Shown: positions 10,961 through 20,697, counted from the stretch's first letter. The stretch is 64,000 nucleotides of DNA from an uncultured Oscillospiraceae bacterium (GCA_902492455.1 CABULH010000001.1:288292-352291); one strand, 5' to 3'. Numbers and translations are program-made. Notes: a model not told the origin generated them from the sequence alone.

Positions 10961-11584
10961 ATGACGGAAGAGATCACGACAGCGGCCGGCAGAACCGGCG
11001 CGGAGGAAATCCTGGCCCGCATCCTGGATAACGCCAGGCAGGCAGGAGAAAAGCTGCTGGCCGAGGCGAAGAAAAAAGCGGATCAGATTTTGGCGGACGC
11101 TGCGGTGCAGGCGGATGAGACGCGCCGCAAAACAACAGACGTTTATGCCGTGAAGGCGGAAGCGACGCTCCACGCGGCTAGGTCCGCAGCGGAGCTGGAG
11201 ACCCGCAACCGGCTGCTGAAAGAGCGGCGCAGCATCCTGGATGAGACGCTGAAGAAAACGGTCCTTCACTTGCAGACGCTGCCGGACGCGGCGTATTTTG
11301 AAGCCTTGTTGCCCTTGGCAGCGCGCAGCGCCCAACCGGGAGATGGCGTGCTTCTGCTGAACGATAAAGACCTCCGGCGGCTGCCGGCTGATTTTGAGCG
11401 CCGGCTGAATGAGGCGCTGGAGCAAGGAAAACGTCTCACCGTCTCCCAACGGGCGGCGGCTATCGACGGCGGCTTCCTTCTGCAATACCAGGATATTGAG
11501 ATGAACTGCAGCTTTTCCGCCTTGCTGGACGCCAGGCGGGAGGAGTTGGAGGATTTGGTGAATCGGATTTTATTCGGTTCCTGA
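10961..11584 (+). CDS. ntpE: V-type ATPase subunit E (peripheral stalk)
   Basis: 207 residues. The first 110 are a charged Ala/Lys/Glu-rich helix expected to form a coiled coil with subunit G/H. The C-terminal globular part carries the family-like pattern around AAIDGGFLLQYQDIEMNCSF (about 165-185) and ends with a short helix. Subunit E connects the catalytic head to the stator. It lies 37 bp after subunit K with GGCGGGAA before the ATG. Primary sequence conservation is low in this family; position in the operon supports the call. Confidence 0.9.
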   Translation: MTEEITTAAGRTGAEEILARILDNARQAGEKLLAEAKKKADQILADAAVQADETRRKTTDVYAVKAEATLHAARSAAELETRNRLLKERRSILDETLKKTVLHLQTLPDAAYFEALLPLAARSAQPGDGVLLLNDKDLRRLPADFERRLNEALEQGKRLTVSQRAAAIDGGFLLQYQDIEMNCSFSALLDARREELEDLVNRILFGS

Positions 11585-11619
11585 CAGGAAGCAGTTGGGA
11601 CAGAAAGGAAGGGGAGCCT

Positions 11620-12594
11620 GTGGCGAATACCTCATACGCCTACGCCGTGGGCAATGTGCGTGCGCATGAAACCACCCTGCTTTCCCGGCAGGATTTGGAT
11701 CAGCTGCTGGGAATCCGGGAGTCCGCCCGCTTAGCGGCTGCTCTGCAGGATAAGGGCTACGGTACGGAGGGCGGCGATATCGACACGCTGCTGAAGCAGG
11801 AGACGGATAAACTGTGGGAGTATCTTCGGGGCGTTACGCCGGATCTTTCCCTTTATAACGCCTTTCTTTACCGAAACGATTATCACAACGCAAAGGTGAT
11901 TCTCAAAGGGGTGCTGAGGAACCGCCCATATGAGGGACTGCTGCTGCATCCTGGCACGGTGGAGCCGGCAGCGCTGGAAGCGGCGGTGAAGGAGAAGAAA
12001 TATGCCCCGCTGCCCGCGCATATGCGGCAGGCGCTGGAACGCTCCTATCAGCTGCTGACGGAGACATCAGACACCCAGCGCAGCGATGCGGTACTGGATA
12101 CCGCCGCCATGGCCGCCATGCTGGCCGCGGCGGAAGAAACCCGGATTCCGATGCTGCTGGATTTGATGCGAACCACGGTGTTTTACAGTGATGTGAAGAC
12201 GGCCCTGCGGGCCGCCCGTACCCGGCGTGGTGGGGAGTTCCTGGACCTGGCCCTCTGTCCGGTGGACAGACTGGAACTACCGGAACTAAAAAAGGCGGCG
12301 CTGACCGGTGAATCCGAGCTGATCGGCTATTTGGAGCAGAAGGATTTGTATAGTTCCCGGGAGGCCATGACCGCCTATCGGGAATCTCCCTCCGCTTTTG
12401 AAAAATGGGTGGATGACCGGCTGATGGAGATCGCGAGGCAGGGCCGCCGGGTCACCATGGGGCCGGAGGCGCTGATCGGTTATCTGCTGGGGAAGGAAAC
12501 TGAGATCAAGGCAGTGCACATCCTGGCTTCCGGCCTGCGGGCCGGTCAGCCGGAGGAGGCCGTGCGGGAAAGGCTGAGGGAACTTTATGGTTAG
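11620..12594 (+). CDS. ntpC: V-type ATPase subunit C (rotor adaptor, subunit d)
   Basis: 324 residues, GTG start at 11620 preceded by GGAAGGGGAG. Predominantly helical and soluble; the start (YAYAVGNVRAHETTLLSRQDLDQLL) and the block with RNDYHNAKVILKG are typical of the AtpC/NtpC/subunit d family, which caps the membrane ring and joins it to the central stalk. Its end overlaps the start of subunit F by 8 bases, as expected for a tightly coupled operon. Confidence 0.93.
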   Translation: MANTSYAYAVGNVRAHETTLLSRQDLDQLLGIRESARLAAALQDKGYGTEGGDIDTLLKQETDKLWEYLRGVTPDLSLYNAFLYRNDYHNAKVILKGVLRNRPYEGLLLHPGTVEPAALEAAVKEKKYAPLPAHMRQALERSYQLLTETSDTQRSDAVLDTAAMAAMLAAAEETRIPMLLDLMRTTVFYSDVKTALRAARTRRGGEFLDLALCPVDRLELPELKKAALTGESELIGYLEQKDLYSSREAMTAYRESPSAFEKWVDDRLMEIARQGRRVTMGPEALIGYLLGKETEIKAVHILASGLRAGQPEEAVRERLRELYG

Positions 12595-12901
12595 AATAGC
12601 CGTGCTGGGCGATACCGAAAGCATCAAGGGCTTCGCCGCCGTGGGGCTGGATATTTACCCCTGCGACGATCCGCAAGAGGCGGCCCGCCGGTTCCGCAGC
12701 CTCACCGGCGGGGAATACGGTGTGATTTATGTCACGGAAGAGCTGTATACCTTGCTGGACAAGGAAATCAAGAAGCTGGATGAGCAGCCCCTGCCTGCCG
12801 TGATTCCCATTCCGGGACTGACGGGCAACACAGGAATCGGTCTTCGCCGCCTCAGCGAATCGGTGGAACGCGCCGTGGGATCGGATATCATCTTCGGCTG
12901 A
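12587..12901 (+). CDS. ntpG: V-type ATPase subunit F (central stalk)
   Basis: 104 residues with the small Rossmann-like fold of subunit F: start [19 protein letters not shown], central [11 protein letters not shown] and the PGLTGN loop near residue 80. Subunit F sits with subunit D in the rotating central stalk and modulates ATP hydrolysis. Overlaps the subunit C stop. Full length for the family. Confidence 0.93.
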   Translation: MVRIAVLGDTESIKGFAAVGLDIYPCDDPQEAARRFRSLTGGEYGVIYVTEELYTLLDKEIKKLDEQPLPAVIPIPGLTGNTGIGLRRLSESVERAVGSDIIFG

Positions 12902-12948
12902 GAGACGACGCCGGAGCAGGCAATAACCGGAAAGGAATGGTCATCAGA

Positions 12949-14724
12949 ATGACAACGGGAACCATCACCAAGGTAGCCGGACCGCTGGTTATCGCGGAAG
13001 GGATGCGGGACGCCAATATGTTTGACGTAGTCCGCGTCAGTGAGCAGCGGCTGATTGGGGAAATCATCGAGATGCACGGGGACCGGGCATCCATTCAGGT
13101 ATATGAGGAGACCTCCGGTCTGGGACCGGGGGAGAAGGTGGAATCCACCGGTATTCCCCTGAGCGTGGAGCTGGGGCCGGGGCTGATCGGTTCCATCTTC
13201 GACGGGATTCAGCGGCCGCTGGCGGAGATTATGCGGGTCAGCGGCGCCAATCTGCAGCGGGGGGTGGACGTGCCCTCCCTGGATCGGCAGAGGACCTGGC
13301 ATTTCCTGCCCCAAGCGGCAGTGGGGGATGAGGTGCACGGCGGCGATACCCTGGGCGTGGTCCAGGAGACCGCTGTGGTGCGGCATAAAATCATGGTGCC
13401 CAACGGCTTGATCGGCAAGGTGAAATCCATCCGGGAAGGCGAATTCACGGTGGAGGACACGGTCTGCGTCGTTGAATCCGCCAACGGCGGGGACATTCCG
13501 GTGAAGCTGATGCAGACCTGGCCGGTCCGGGTGGGCCGTCCTTATAAACAGAAGCTGTCCCCGGATATTCCCCTTACCACCGGTCAGCGGGTCATCGACA
13601 CCCTGTTCCCCATTGCCAAGGGTGGTGTGGCCGCTGTGCCCGGCCCCTTCGGCTCCGGCAAGACGGTGGTGCAGCACCAGCTGGCCAAATGGGCGGCGGC
13701 GGATATCATTGTATATATCGGCTGCGGCGAGCGGGGCAATGAAATGACCGACGTGCTCAATGAGTTCCCGGAGCTGAAGGATCCCCGTACCGGCAATTCC
13801 CTGATGGAGCGGACAGTGCTCATCGCCAACACTTCCGATATGCCGGTGGCGGCCCGGGAAGCCTCCATCTATACCGGCATCACCATCGCTGAATATTTCC
13901 GGGATATGGGCTATACCGTGGCTTTGATGGCGGATTCCACCTCCCGCTGGGCGGAGGCGCTGCGGGAGATGTCCGGCCGACTGGAGGAGATGCCGGGTGA
14001 GGAAGGCTATCCCGCCTATTTGGGCAGCCGTCTGGCTCAGTTCTACGAGCGGGCGGGCCGGGTGATTGTCAACGGATCGGAAGGAGTGGAAGGCGCGCTG
14101 TCGGTGATCGGGGCGGTGTCTCCTCCCGGCGGTGATATTTCTGAGCCGGTTTCTCAGGCTACCCTGCGGATCGTCAAGGTGTTCTGGGGCCTGGATGCAT
14201 CGCTGGCCTATAAACGACATTTCCCGGCCATTAACTGGCTTACCAGTTATTCTCTTTATGCCGATTCCCTGGCTCCCTGGTTCAATGAAAACGTCCGGGA
14301 CGATTGGACCCAGCTGCGGGGCCGCCTGATGGCGATGCTCCAGGAGGAAGCGGAGCTGGAAGAGATCGTCAAGCTGGTGGGGATGGACGCCCTGTCCGCT
14401 CCCGACCGGTTGAAGCTGGAAGCCGCCCGGTCCATCCGGGAGGATTACCTCCATCAAAACGCCTTCCATGAGGTGGACACCTATACCTCGCTGGATAAGC
14501 AATACCTGATGATGACTGCTATACTCGGCTTTTATGACAGGGCAGTGGATGCGCTGCAGAAAGGGCTGGATATCGATACGGTAGTGGCTCTGCCCGCCCG
14601 GGAGCGGATCGGCCGTCTCAAATATGCTCCGGAGGAGCAGGCGGCGGACGAATTCTCCCACTGTATGGCGATGCTGGAAGAGGAAATCCGGCAGGCGCTG
14701 GAAAGCGCGGCGGAAGAGGAATAA
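12949..14724 (+). CDS. ntpA: V-type ATPase catalytic subunit A
   Basis: 591 residues from the ATG at 12949; an ATG at 12937 directly abuts AGGA and is less likely. The Walker A loop is GPFGSGKT, the arginine-rich catalytic neighbourhood includes [13 protein letters not shown] and the Walker [14 protein letters not shown] stretch is intact. The long insertion specific to A subunits (the bulge domain) is present at about residues 110-185. It hydrolyses ATP to drive the ring, or makes ATP from the ion gradient. Full length and without visible defects. Confidence 0.97.
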   Translation: MTTGTITKVAGPLVIAEGMRDANMFDVVRVSEQRLIGEIIEMHGDRASIQVYEETSGLGPGEKVESTGIPLSVELGPGLIGSIFDGIQRPLAEIMRVSGANLQRGVDVPSLDRQRTWHFLPQAAVGDEVHGGDTLGVVQETAVVRHKIMVPNGLIGKVKSIREGEFTVEDTVCVVESANGGDIPVKLMQTWPVRVGRPYKQKLSPDIPLTTGQRVIDTLFPIAKGGVAAVPGPFGSGKTVVQHQLAKWAAADIIVYIGCGERGNEMTDVLNEFPELKDPRTGNSLMERTVLIANTSDMPVAAREASIYTGITIAEYFRDMGYTVALMADSTSRWAEALREMSGRLEEMPGEEGYPAYLGSRLAQFYERAGRVIVNGSEGVEGALSVIGAVSPPGGDISEPVSQATLRIVKVFWGLDASLAYKRHFPAINWLTSYSLYADSLAPWFNENVRDDWTQLRGRLMAMLQEEAELEEIVKLVGMDALSAPDRLKLEAARSIREDYLHQNAFHEVDTYTSLDKQYLMMTAILGFYDRAVDALQKGLDIDTVVALPARERIGRLKYAPEEQAADEFSHCMAMLEEEIRQALESAAEEE

Positions 14725-14771
14725 CCCGGATATTGCGGGCACAACCGATAGAAGGCCCCGGAAAGGATTGG

Positions 14772-16163
14772 ATGCAAGTGCCGAAGGAATACAGAACCAT
14801 ACGGGAGGTCGCCGGGCCGCTGATGATGATCGGCGGCGTGGAGAATGTGAAATACAACGAGCTGGGGGAGATCGAGCTGCCCAGCGGAGAAAAACGCCGC
14901 TGCCGGGTGCTGGAAATCGATGGGGAAAACGCCCTGGTCCAGCTGTTTGAAAGCGCGGCGGGTATCAATTTGGCGGAGTCCAAGGTGCGGTTTCTCGGCC
15001 GTTCCATGGAGCTGCCGGTGTCGCCGGATATGCTTTCCCGAGTGTTTGACGGCCTGGGCCGGCCTATCGACGGCGGCCCGGAGCTGATTCCGGAAAAACG
15101 GCTGGATGTCAACGGTACCCCGATGAATCCCGCCGCCCGGAACTATCCCCAGGAATTTATTCAAACGGGCGTGTCCGCCATTGACGGGCTGAATACCCTG
15201 GTGCGGGGGCAGAAGCTGCCGATTTTCTCTGCATCCGGCCTGCCCCATGCCAACCTGGCGGCTCAGATCGCCCGTCAAGCCACCGTGCGTTCCGACGGTG
15301 AGGGGGAGAAAGCCCCCTTTGCCGTGGTGTTCGCCGCCATGGGCATCACCTTTGAGGAATCCAATTATTTTGTGGAATCCTTCCGGGAAACCGGGGCCAT
15401 CGACCGCACGGTGATGTTTGTCAACCTGGCGAATGATCCTGCCATCGAGCGGATCGCCACCCCGAAAATGGCCCTTACCGCGGCGGAGTATCTGGCCTTT
15501 GACCTGGGGATGCAGGTGCTGGTGATTATGACCGACATCACCAACTATGCCGACGCACTGCGGGAGGTATCCGCCGCCCGCAAGGAGGTCCCCGGCCGCC
15601 GGGGCTATCCGGGCTATATGTATACCGATCTGGCGACCCTGTACGAACGGGCGGGACGCAAAAAAGGAAAGGATGGTTCCATCACCCTGATTCCCATCCT
15701 CACCATGCCGGAGGACGACAAAACCCATCCGATTCCCGACCTGACCGGTTATATCACCGAGGGACAGATTATCCTTTCCCGGGAGTTGTACCGCAAGGGA
15801 ATCGCGCCGCCCATCGACGTGCTGCCCTCCCTGTCCCGGCTTAAGGACAAGGGCATCGGCAAAGGCCGCACCAGAGAAGATCACGCCAGCACCATGAATC
15901 AGCTCTTCGCCGCCTATGCCCGGGGCAAAGACGCTAAGGAGCTGATGGTGATTTTGGGCGAGGCCGCCCTGACGGATATCGATAAGAAGTATGCGGCGTT
16001 TGCCGACCGGTTCGAGCGGGAGTATGTTAACCAGGGCTACGATGCCAACCGCAGCATTGAAGAGACGCTGGATCTTGGCTGGCGGCTGCTGTCCATCCTG
16101 CCCCGCAGTGAGCTCAAGCGAATCGGCGACGATATGCTGGACAGGTATTATGGCAAGGTGTAA
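14772..16163 (+). CDS. ntpB: V-type ATPase regulatory subunit B
   Basis: 463 residues from the ATG at 14772, chosen because GGAAAGGA precedes it and the product ([21 protein letters not shown]) then matches the family's usual start and length. The canonical P-loop is replaced by [12 protein letters not shown], as in all B subunits, so it binds nucleotide without catalysis. [20 protein letters not shown] and [20 protein letters not shown] are family hallmarks. Alternates with subunit A in the hexameric head. Confidence 0.96.
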   Translation: MQVPKEYRTIREVAGPLMMIGGVENVKYNELGEIELPSGEKRRCRVLEIDGENALVQLFESAAGINLAESKVRFLGRSMELPVSPDMLSRVFDGLGRPIDGGPELIPEKRLDVNGTPMNPAARNYPQEFIQTGVSAIDGLNTLVRGQKLPIFSASGLPHANLAAQIARQATVRSDGEGEKAPFAVVFAAMGITFEESNYFVESFRETGAIDRTVMFVNLANDPAIERIATPKMALTAAEYLAFDLGMQVLVIMTDITNYADALREVSAARKEVPGRRGYPGYMYTDLATLYERAGRKKGKDGSITLIPILTMPEDDKTHPIPDLTGYITEGQIILSRELYRKGIAPPIDVLPSLSRLKDKGIGKGRTREDHASTMNQLFAAYARGKDAKELMVILGEAALTDIDKKYAAFADRFEREYVNQGYDANRSIEETLDLGWRLLSILPRSELKRIGDDMLDRYYGKV

Positions 16164-16184
16164 CCGAAGGGAGGGGAACGGCCT

Positions 16185-16835
16185 GTGGCGGTGATGAATG
16201 TCAATCCCACCCGCATGGAACTGACGCGGCTCAAGAAGCAGCTCAGCACCGCCATGCGGGGGCACAAGCTGCTGAAGGATAAACGGGACGAGCTGATGCG
16301 CCAGTTCCTCGACATGGTGCGGGAAAACAAGACGCTGCGGGAGCAGGTGGAAGCCGGTTTGCAGGAGGCCAATAACCACTTCATGCTTGCCAGTTCGGTG
16401 ATGAAAAAGGAAGCGCTGGACGAGGCGCTGCTGGCGCCCAAGCAAGAGGCTTATCTGGAGGTGGGTTCCCGCAATGTGATGAGTGTGGATATCCCCGTTT
16501 TCTCGGTGACCACCCGCACGGCGGATATGGCGGATATCTATGCTTATGGATTCGCTTTCACCTCCTTTGAGCTGGATGACGCGGTGCTGCGCCTGAGTGA
16601 ATTGCTGCCTGTCATGCTGCGGCTGGCGGAGGTGGAGAAATCCACCCAGCTGCTGGCTGCGGAGATTGAGAAAACCCGGCGGCGGGTGAATGCTCTGGAA
16701 CATGTGATGATTCCGCGATTGCAGGAAACCATCCGCTTCATCACCATGAAGCTGGAGGAAAACGAGCGTTCCAGCCGTACCCGACTGATGAAAGTCAAGG
16801 ATATGATGCTGGAAAAGGCGCACCATTATCATTAA
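16185..16835 (+). CDS. ntpD: V-type ATPase subunit D (central rotor)
   Basis: 216 residues from a GTG at 16185 preceded by GGGAGGGG. The NVNPTRMELTRLKKQL start and the long N- and C-terminal helices (rich in R, K, E, Q) that form the antiparallel coiled-coil axle are typical, as is RRVNALEHVMIPRL near residue 165. It is the rotor shaft inside the A3B3 head. Last gene of the operon; a clear terminator follows at once. Confidence 0.95.
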   Translation: MAVMNVNPTRMELTRLKKQLSTAMRGHKLLKDKRDELMRQFLDMVRENKTLREQVEAGLQEANNHFMLASSVMKKEALDEALLAPKQEAYLEVGSRNVMSVDIPVFSVTTRTADMADIYAYGFAFTSFELDDAVLRLSELLPVMLRLAEVEKSTQLLAAEIEKTRRRVNALEHVMIPRLQETIRFITMKLEENERSSRTRLMKVKDMMLEKAHHYH

Positions 16836-16840
16836 GAAAA

Positions 16841-16886
16841 CGACCGTCTTCTGGAGTCTTTTCGGACTGCGGAAGACGGTTTTGTT
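16841..16886 (+). terminator. Terminator of the V-ATPase operon
   Basis: ACCGTCTTC (16843-16851) pairs with GAAGACGGT (16872-16880), with an inner AGTC/GACT stem and a following T-rich tract. It begins 6 bases after the subunit D stop. Confidence 0.88.
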
Positions 16887-16951
16887 GTTGGATAAAAACG
16901 CGAACCCCAAGTGAACAGGAAAATCCTGGTACTTTCGCGCTGGAAAATCTC

Positions 16952-16979
16952 TTGAAAAAAGAGAGAAATATGGTAAAAT
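16952..16979 (+). promoter_or_regulatory. Candidate leader promoter of the CRISPR array
   Basis: TTGAAA (16952-16957), a 16-base spacer and TAAAAT (16974-16979) in an AT-rich stretch about 90 bases before the first repeat. The position and direction fit a CRISPR leader that drives rightward transcription of the array. No protein-coding frame of note lies between 16887 and 17066. Confidence 0.5.
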
Positions 16980-17066
16980 AGAGGTAAAACGGGATGGAAA
17001 CAGAGTGTTTTTACGTATCGGCTGAACTTCCCCGGAATGGCACAGAGGTTTTTGTTTGCTTTTGCT

Positions 17067-17970
17067 GTCGCTCTCCGTGAGGAGAGCGTGGATCGAAATT
17101 TTTACTTTCTTCCTTTGTTGCCCTTCGTTTGCCGTCGCTCTCCGTGAGGAGAGCGTGGATCGAAATCATGACAAATTGAATAATCTCGGGAGTGGCGTCA
17201 GTCGCTCTCCGTGAGGAGAGCGTGGATCGAAATCGGTATATATTACGTGTTGCGTAGTATCGCTGCGGTCGCTCTCCGTGAGGAGAGCGTGGATCGAAAT
17301 CTCTCTCCCCTTGTGATATTTTCCACGCAATCAGTCGCTCTCCGTGAGGAGAGCGTGGATCGAAATATTGAAATCAAAATCCAGATCATCAGATGAAAAA
17401 GTCGCTCTCCGTGAGGAGAGCGTGGATCGAAATGCGTATCCGGATCGGTCTTTTTCTTTGGCATACAGTCGCTCTCCGTGAGGAGAGCGTGGATCGAAAT
17501 AAGAAAGAATAAAAGTAGCAAGAACAAGAATTGGAGTCGCTCTCCGTGAGGAGAGCGTGGATCGAAATGTTGCGCCATTTTTGACAAAATCCAAATGACT
17601 GCAGTCGCTCTCCGTGAGGAGAGCGTGGATCGAAATAACCTTATATGGTGATGGTATTGTAAATGATACCGTCGCTCTCCGTGAGGAGAGCGTGGATCGA
17701 AATGCCAAACTGGGCAGTGATATGCGCAAGCCGGACGTCGCTCTCCGTGAGGAGAGCGTGGATCGAAATTTTGTCCAGTTGCGATTGACGGCCAGATCAC
17801 TAGCGTCGCTCTCCGTGAGGAGAGCGTGGATCGAAAATCCGGCGTGGTAGATGCTTTTGTGACCCCATTTGGTCGCTCTCCGTGAGGAGAGCGTGGATCG
17901 AAATGGGCTGAAGGGCCTCATGGAAACCAACAAGAAGGTCGCTCTCCGCGAGGAGAGCGTGGGTTGAAGA
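17067..17970 (+). CRISPR. CRISPR array, type I-C-like repeats, 14 repeats and 13 spacers
   Basis: Fourteen 33-bp repeats start at 17067, 17134, 17201, 17268, 17334, 17401, 17468, 17536, 17604, 17671, 17737, 17805, 17872 and 17938, separated by thirteen spacers of 33-35 bp. The repeat opens GTCGCTCTCC, carries the perfect stem CGCTCTCC/GGAGAGCG around GTGA, and ends GTGGATCGAAAT. That hairpin and 3' end are the pattern of type I-C repeats, whose transcripts are cut by Cas5d. Twelve repeats are identical; the one at 17805 ends in AAA rather than AAT, and the last has five changes, which puts the leader on the left. Spacers are all different. No cas gene occurs in the window. Confidence 0.97.
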
Positions 17971-18002
17971 GCCAAGATCGGACATATGCCGCATTTTGAA
18001 AG

Positions 18003-18048
18003 AAAGAGACCGCAGAACCAGCAGTCGCTGGCTCCACGGTCTCTTTTT
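18003..18048. terminator. Hairpin terminator after the CRISPR array
   Basis: AAAGAGACCG (18003-18012) pairs with CGGTCTCTTT (18037-18046), with an inner CCAGC/GGCTGG-type stem, followed by T5. It starts 33 bases after the last repeat and faces the end of the minus-strand gene at 18081, so it can end both the array transcript and the opposing gene (T-rich on the minus side as well). Confidence 0.8.
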
Positions 18049-18080
18049 GTATTGACTTCTATCCAATCGGTTTAACGAAT

Positions 18081-18707
18081 TTATCCCTCTTTCCGGTCGG
18101 CAAAGGAAAGAATCAATGCGGCTGTACCGTCGATTCCCACTGCGCCGCTGTCCACCGAGAGATGATAACTGTCCGCTGCGCTCCACTTTTTATTGGTGTA
18201 GAAATTGTAATAATTGGCCCGCTTTTTGTCCGTGCGGTTGATCATATCTTCCGCTTCTTTAGCAGAAATGGAATGCCTTTCCATAATCCGCTTGACCCGC
18301 TTTTTGATATCCGCGTGAATGAACACATTTACCAGATGTGGGTAACTAGCCAGAGCGTAATCGGCACAGCGTCCGACAATAACACAGCCGCCATCCTTTT
18401 CCGCAATAGCCTTAATGGTATCAAACTGGGCGAGAAAAACCTTGTGGTGAATGGGCAGATTGATATAGGCCGCACTGGTGTTACCCATGGCATAGGTGCC
18501 CATGGAGAGGGAATAGAGCAGGCTGTTGGTGGGTTTTTCATCGTAATTTTCGAATACTTCCTCACTCATCCCGCTGGCCTTGGCAGACATGGTGAGCAAT
18601 TCCTTATCGTAAAAAGGAATATCCAGTTTATCCGCCAATAGTTGGCCGATTTCCCTGCCTCCGCTGCCATACTGCCGTCCGATGGTGATAATGGTATTCC
18701 TGTTCAT
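18081..18707 (-). CDS. Cytidylate kinase-like family protein
   Basis: 208 residues from the ATG at 18707, which has AAAGGTG 8-10 bases upstream; a longer frame to 18749 lacks such a site. The start TIITIGRQYGSGGREIG is the P-loop of the cytidylate kinase-like (AAA_26) family, followed by IPFYDKELL and the GGCVIVGRCADY motif near residue 105. These proteins resemble CMP kinase but are distinct from Cmk, and their substrate is generally unknown. The gene stands alone on the minus strand between the CRISPR array and a divergent Crp/Fnr gene. Two TATACT-like -10 boxes lie upstream, without clear -35 elements. Confidence 0.9.
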   Translation of the reverse strand: MNRNTIITIGRQYGSGGREIGQLLADKLDIPFYDKELLTMSAKASGMSEEVFENYDEKPTNSLLYSLSMGTYAMGNTSAAYINLPIHHKVFLAQFDTIKAIAEKDGGCVIVGRCADYALASYPHLVNVFIHADIKKRVKRIMERHSISAKEAEDMINRTDKKRANYYNFYTNKKWSAADSYHLSVDSGAVGIDGTAALILSFADRKEG

Positions 18708-18878
18708 TGCGTTCACACCTTTCGGAATTTGTTTCATTGGTTTTAGCATGGGCGCTCTCTATGGATAGTATACAACATTATCTGTAAAAAGTATAGGATG
18801 ATTTGTTAACTTTATTTCGACAACGAGAAAGAAACAATAGCAGCGGTAAATTTTTTCGCACAAGCTCCTGCCTGAGAC

Positions 18879-18906
18879 TTGCATTTTTCGCTAAAGTTGT
18901 TATACT
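18879..18906 (+). promoter_or_regulatory. Promoter of the Crp/Fnr-type regulator gene
   Basis: TTGCAT (18879-18884), a 16-base spacer and TATACT (18901-18906), 39 bases upstream of the coding start. Confidence 0.6.
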
Positions 18907-18911
18907 ATAAG

Positions 18912-18927
18912 TGTCTCATTTGGGACA
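18912..18927 (+). promoter_or_regulatory. Candidate operator overlapping the transcription start
   Basis: An imperfect palindrome TGTCTC-ATTT-GGGACA just downstream of the -10 box (five of six arm positions pair). Its position would let a dimeric regulator such as the adjacent Crp/Fnr protein block its own promoter. This role is an inference from position and symmetry only. Confidence 0.35.
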
Positions 18928-18944
18928 GATTTGGAGGGTGATCC

Positions 18945-19616
18945 ATGAAAAAGATGTCCTGGAAACCGCTGGCAGAGGTTTTCCTTTTTCAGGGATTGGC
19001 CCCCGGGGAGATGCAGACGCTGTGCGAGGAATTACCGGAGCCGGAAATCTTTGCCAAGGGAGATACGGTTTATTCCAGACATTGTTTCCGCCGGTCGGTG
19101 GGGATTGTCCTGACCGGTGAACTGCGGGTGATTCAGCCGGGGGATCATGGCGGCCGCGTGGTGATGAACCGGCTGCTTCCGGGGCAGATATGCGGAGTGG
19201 CCGCTTTGTTCGGTGACTGCGAGGAATATGTCACGGAGATTCTGGCGGCAGCGGACAGCTCGGTGCTTTTTCTTTCGCAGGAGGAGATCATCCGGCTGAT
19301 GCATAAGGATTTCCGGGTGGCGGAAAACTATATCCGTTTTTTGACCGACCGCATTCGTTTTCTCAACCGCAAAATTACCGCTTTAACCGACGGCCAGTCG
19401 GATGATCGGCTGCGGCGGTATCTGCTGGAGCATGGCTCAGAGACGGGCGAGGTGGAACTACCGGGCAGCATGAAGGAACTGGCGCAGATGCTGCACATGG
19501 GCCGCTCCAGCCTTTACCGAAGCCTGGATGTGCTGCTGGCCGAGAAAACGGTTCGCCGGGAGGGGAGAAAGCTGATTATCGAGGATATGCAGCGGCTGAA
19601 AGCCGATTGGATATAA
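18945..19616 (+). CDS. Crp/Fnr family transcriptional regulator
   Basis: 223 residues. An N-terminal cyclic-nucleotide-binding-type beta barrel (about 10-125, with VLTGELRVIQPG and the LLPGQICGVAALFG phosphate-cassette region) is joined by a long dimer helix (about 115-145) to a C-terminal HTH_Crp winged helix (about 155-215, MKELAQMLHMGRSSLYRSLDVL). The cysteines (C27, C47, C83, C91) do not form the FNR iron-sulfur pattern, so the ligand is unknown. GGAGGG precedes the ATG. It lies 43 bp before an ABC binding protein and permease and probably controls them. Confidence 0.92.
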   Translation: MKKMSWKPLAEVFLFQGLAPGEMQTLCEELPEPEIFAKGDTVYSRHCFRRSVGIVLTGELRVIQPGDHGGRVVMNRLLPGQICGVAALFGDCEEYVTEILAAADSSVLFLSQEEIIRLMHKDFRVAENYIRFLTDRIRFLNRKITALTDGQSDDRLRRYLLEHGSETGEVELPGSMKELAQMLHMGRSSLYRSLDVLLAEKTVRREGRKLIIEDMQRLKADWI

Positions 19617-19659
19617 AAGCTGGGGCGGCCTGTGCCGTCTGAAAAAAGGAGCGTTTTCT

Positions 19660-20697
19660 ATGAAAAAAATCGTATCTACCGCCGCGGCGCTATTGTTGGC
19701 GCTGTCCATGCTGGCCGGCTGTTCTTCCGGCGGCGACGGCTCTTCAGCCGCCGGGTCCTCCGCGCTGTCCGGGAACTCCGACGTATCCGCGGCGGAGAAA
19801 ACCAAGCTCAATGTTTTCGCCATTAAAGGCCCTACCGGCGTGGGAATGGTGAATCTGATGAAGGAGGACGAGGACGGGAACACGGGTAACGACTACAGCT
19901 TCCAGATCGTCTCCTCCCCGGAAGAGATCAGCGGCAAGCTTTCCAGCGGCGAGGCGGATATCGCCGCCGTGCCCACCAATATGGCCGCCACCCTTTACGG
20001 CAAGACGGAAGGAAAACTGCTGCAGATGCTGGTGGTGAATACCCTGGGCGTGCTGTATATGTTGGAGAACGGTGACTCCATCCAGTCAGCGGCGGATTTA
20101 AAAGGGAAAACCATCTATACCACCGGCCAGGGAGCCAATCCGGAATATGTGCTGAAGTATGTGCTGGAGAAGAACGGCATCGATCCGGAAAAGGACGTAA
20201 AGATCGAGTTTGTCTCCCAGAATGAGGAATTATCGGCTCTTTTGGCTAACGGGACCGCTCAGGTGGCCATGGTGCCGGAACCCACCGTCACCACTGTCAC
20301 CACCCAAAAGCCGGAACTGCGGGTGGCGCTGAATATCACCGAGGAATGGGACAAGGCATCGGAAGGGGCCAGCAAGCTGATGATGGGCTGTGTGGTGGTT
20401 CGCACCGCATTTGCCAAGGAAAACCCTGAAGCGGTGGAAACCTTCCTGCAGGAATACAAGGCGTCGGTGGAAAAAGCGGCGGCTGATCTGGAGGGCACGG
20501 CGGCGCTGTGCGAAAGCTATGGGATCATCCCCAAGGCGGCGGTAGCGAAACAAGCCATACCCCGCTGCAATCTGGTGTATATCGACGGCGCGGAGATGAA
20601 GGCCCAGATTGCCGGCTATTTCGATGTGCTGTATGCTGCCAACCCCAAATCCGTGGGAGGGGCTGTGCCGGATGAAGCGTTCTATTACGGCGCCTGA
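19660..20697 (+). CDS. ABC transporter substrate-binding lipoprotein (NMT1/TauA-like)
   Basis: 345 residues with a lipoprotein signal peptide ending in the lipobox LAGC (C21), followed by a Ser/Gly-rich linker to about residue 45. The mature part has the periplasmic-binding-protein type II fold seen in the nitrate/sulfonate/taurine/thiamine-precursor group: SSGEADIAAVPTNMAA, DLKGKTIYTTGQGANPEYVL and ANGTAQVAMVPEPTV are the ligand-cleft segments. Substrate cannot be told. It overlaps the following permease start by 26 bases. AAAAGGAG precedes the ATG. Confidence 0.93.
   Translation: MKKIVSTAAALLLALSMLAGCSSGGDGSSAAGSSALSGNSDVSAAEKTKLNVFAIKGPTGVGMVNLMKEDEDGNTGNDYSFQIVSSPEEISGKLSSGEADIAAVPTNMAATLYGKTEGKLLQMLVVNTLGVLYMLENGDSIQSAADLKGKTIYTTGQGANPEYVLKYVLEKNGIDPEKDVKIEFVSQNEELSALLANGTAQVAMVPEPTVTTVTTQKPELRVALNITEEWDKASEGASKLMMGCVVVRTAFAKENPEAVETFLQEYKASVEKAAADLEGTAALCESYGIIPKAAVAKQAIPRCNLVYIDGAEMKAQIAGYFDVLYAANPKSVGGAVPDEAFYYGA

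Noticed and set aside
12727..16910. Long minus-strand frames opposite V-ATPase subunits A, B and D
   Set aside because: Shadows of well-identified genes, with no ribosome sites and low-complexity His/Gln-rich products.
17211..17975. Several open frames across the CRISPR region, with repeated peptide text such as IHALLTESD and FDPRSPHGER
   Set aside because: They are translations of the CRISPR repeats; the periodicity is the 33-bp repeat, not a protein.
18945..19616. FNR-type oxygen sensor
   Set aside because: The cysteine spacing does not match an iron-sulfur binding cluster, so only the broader Crp/Fnr family is claimed.
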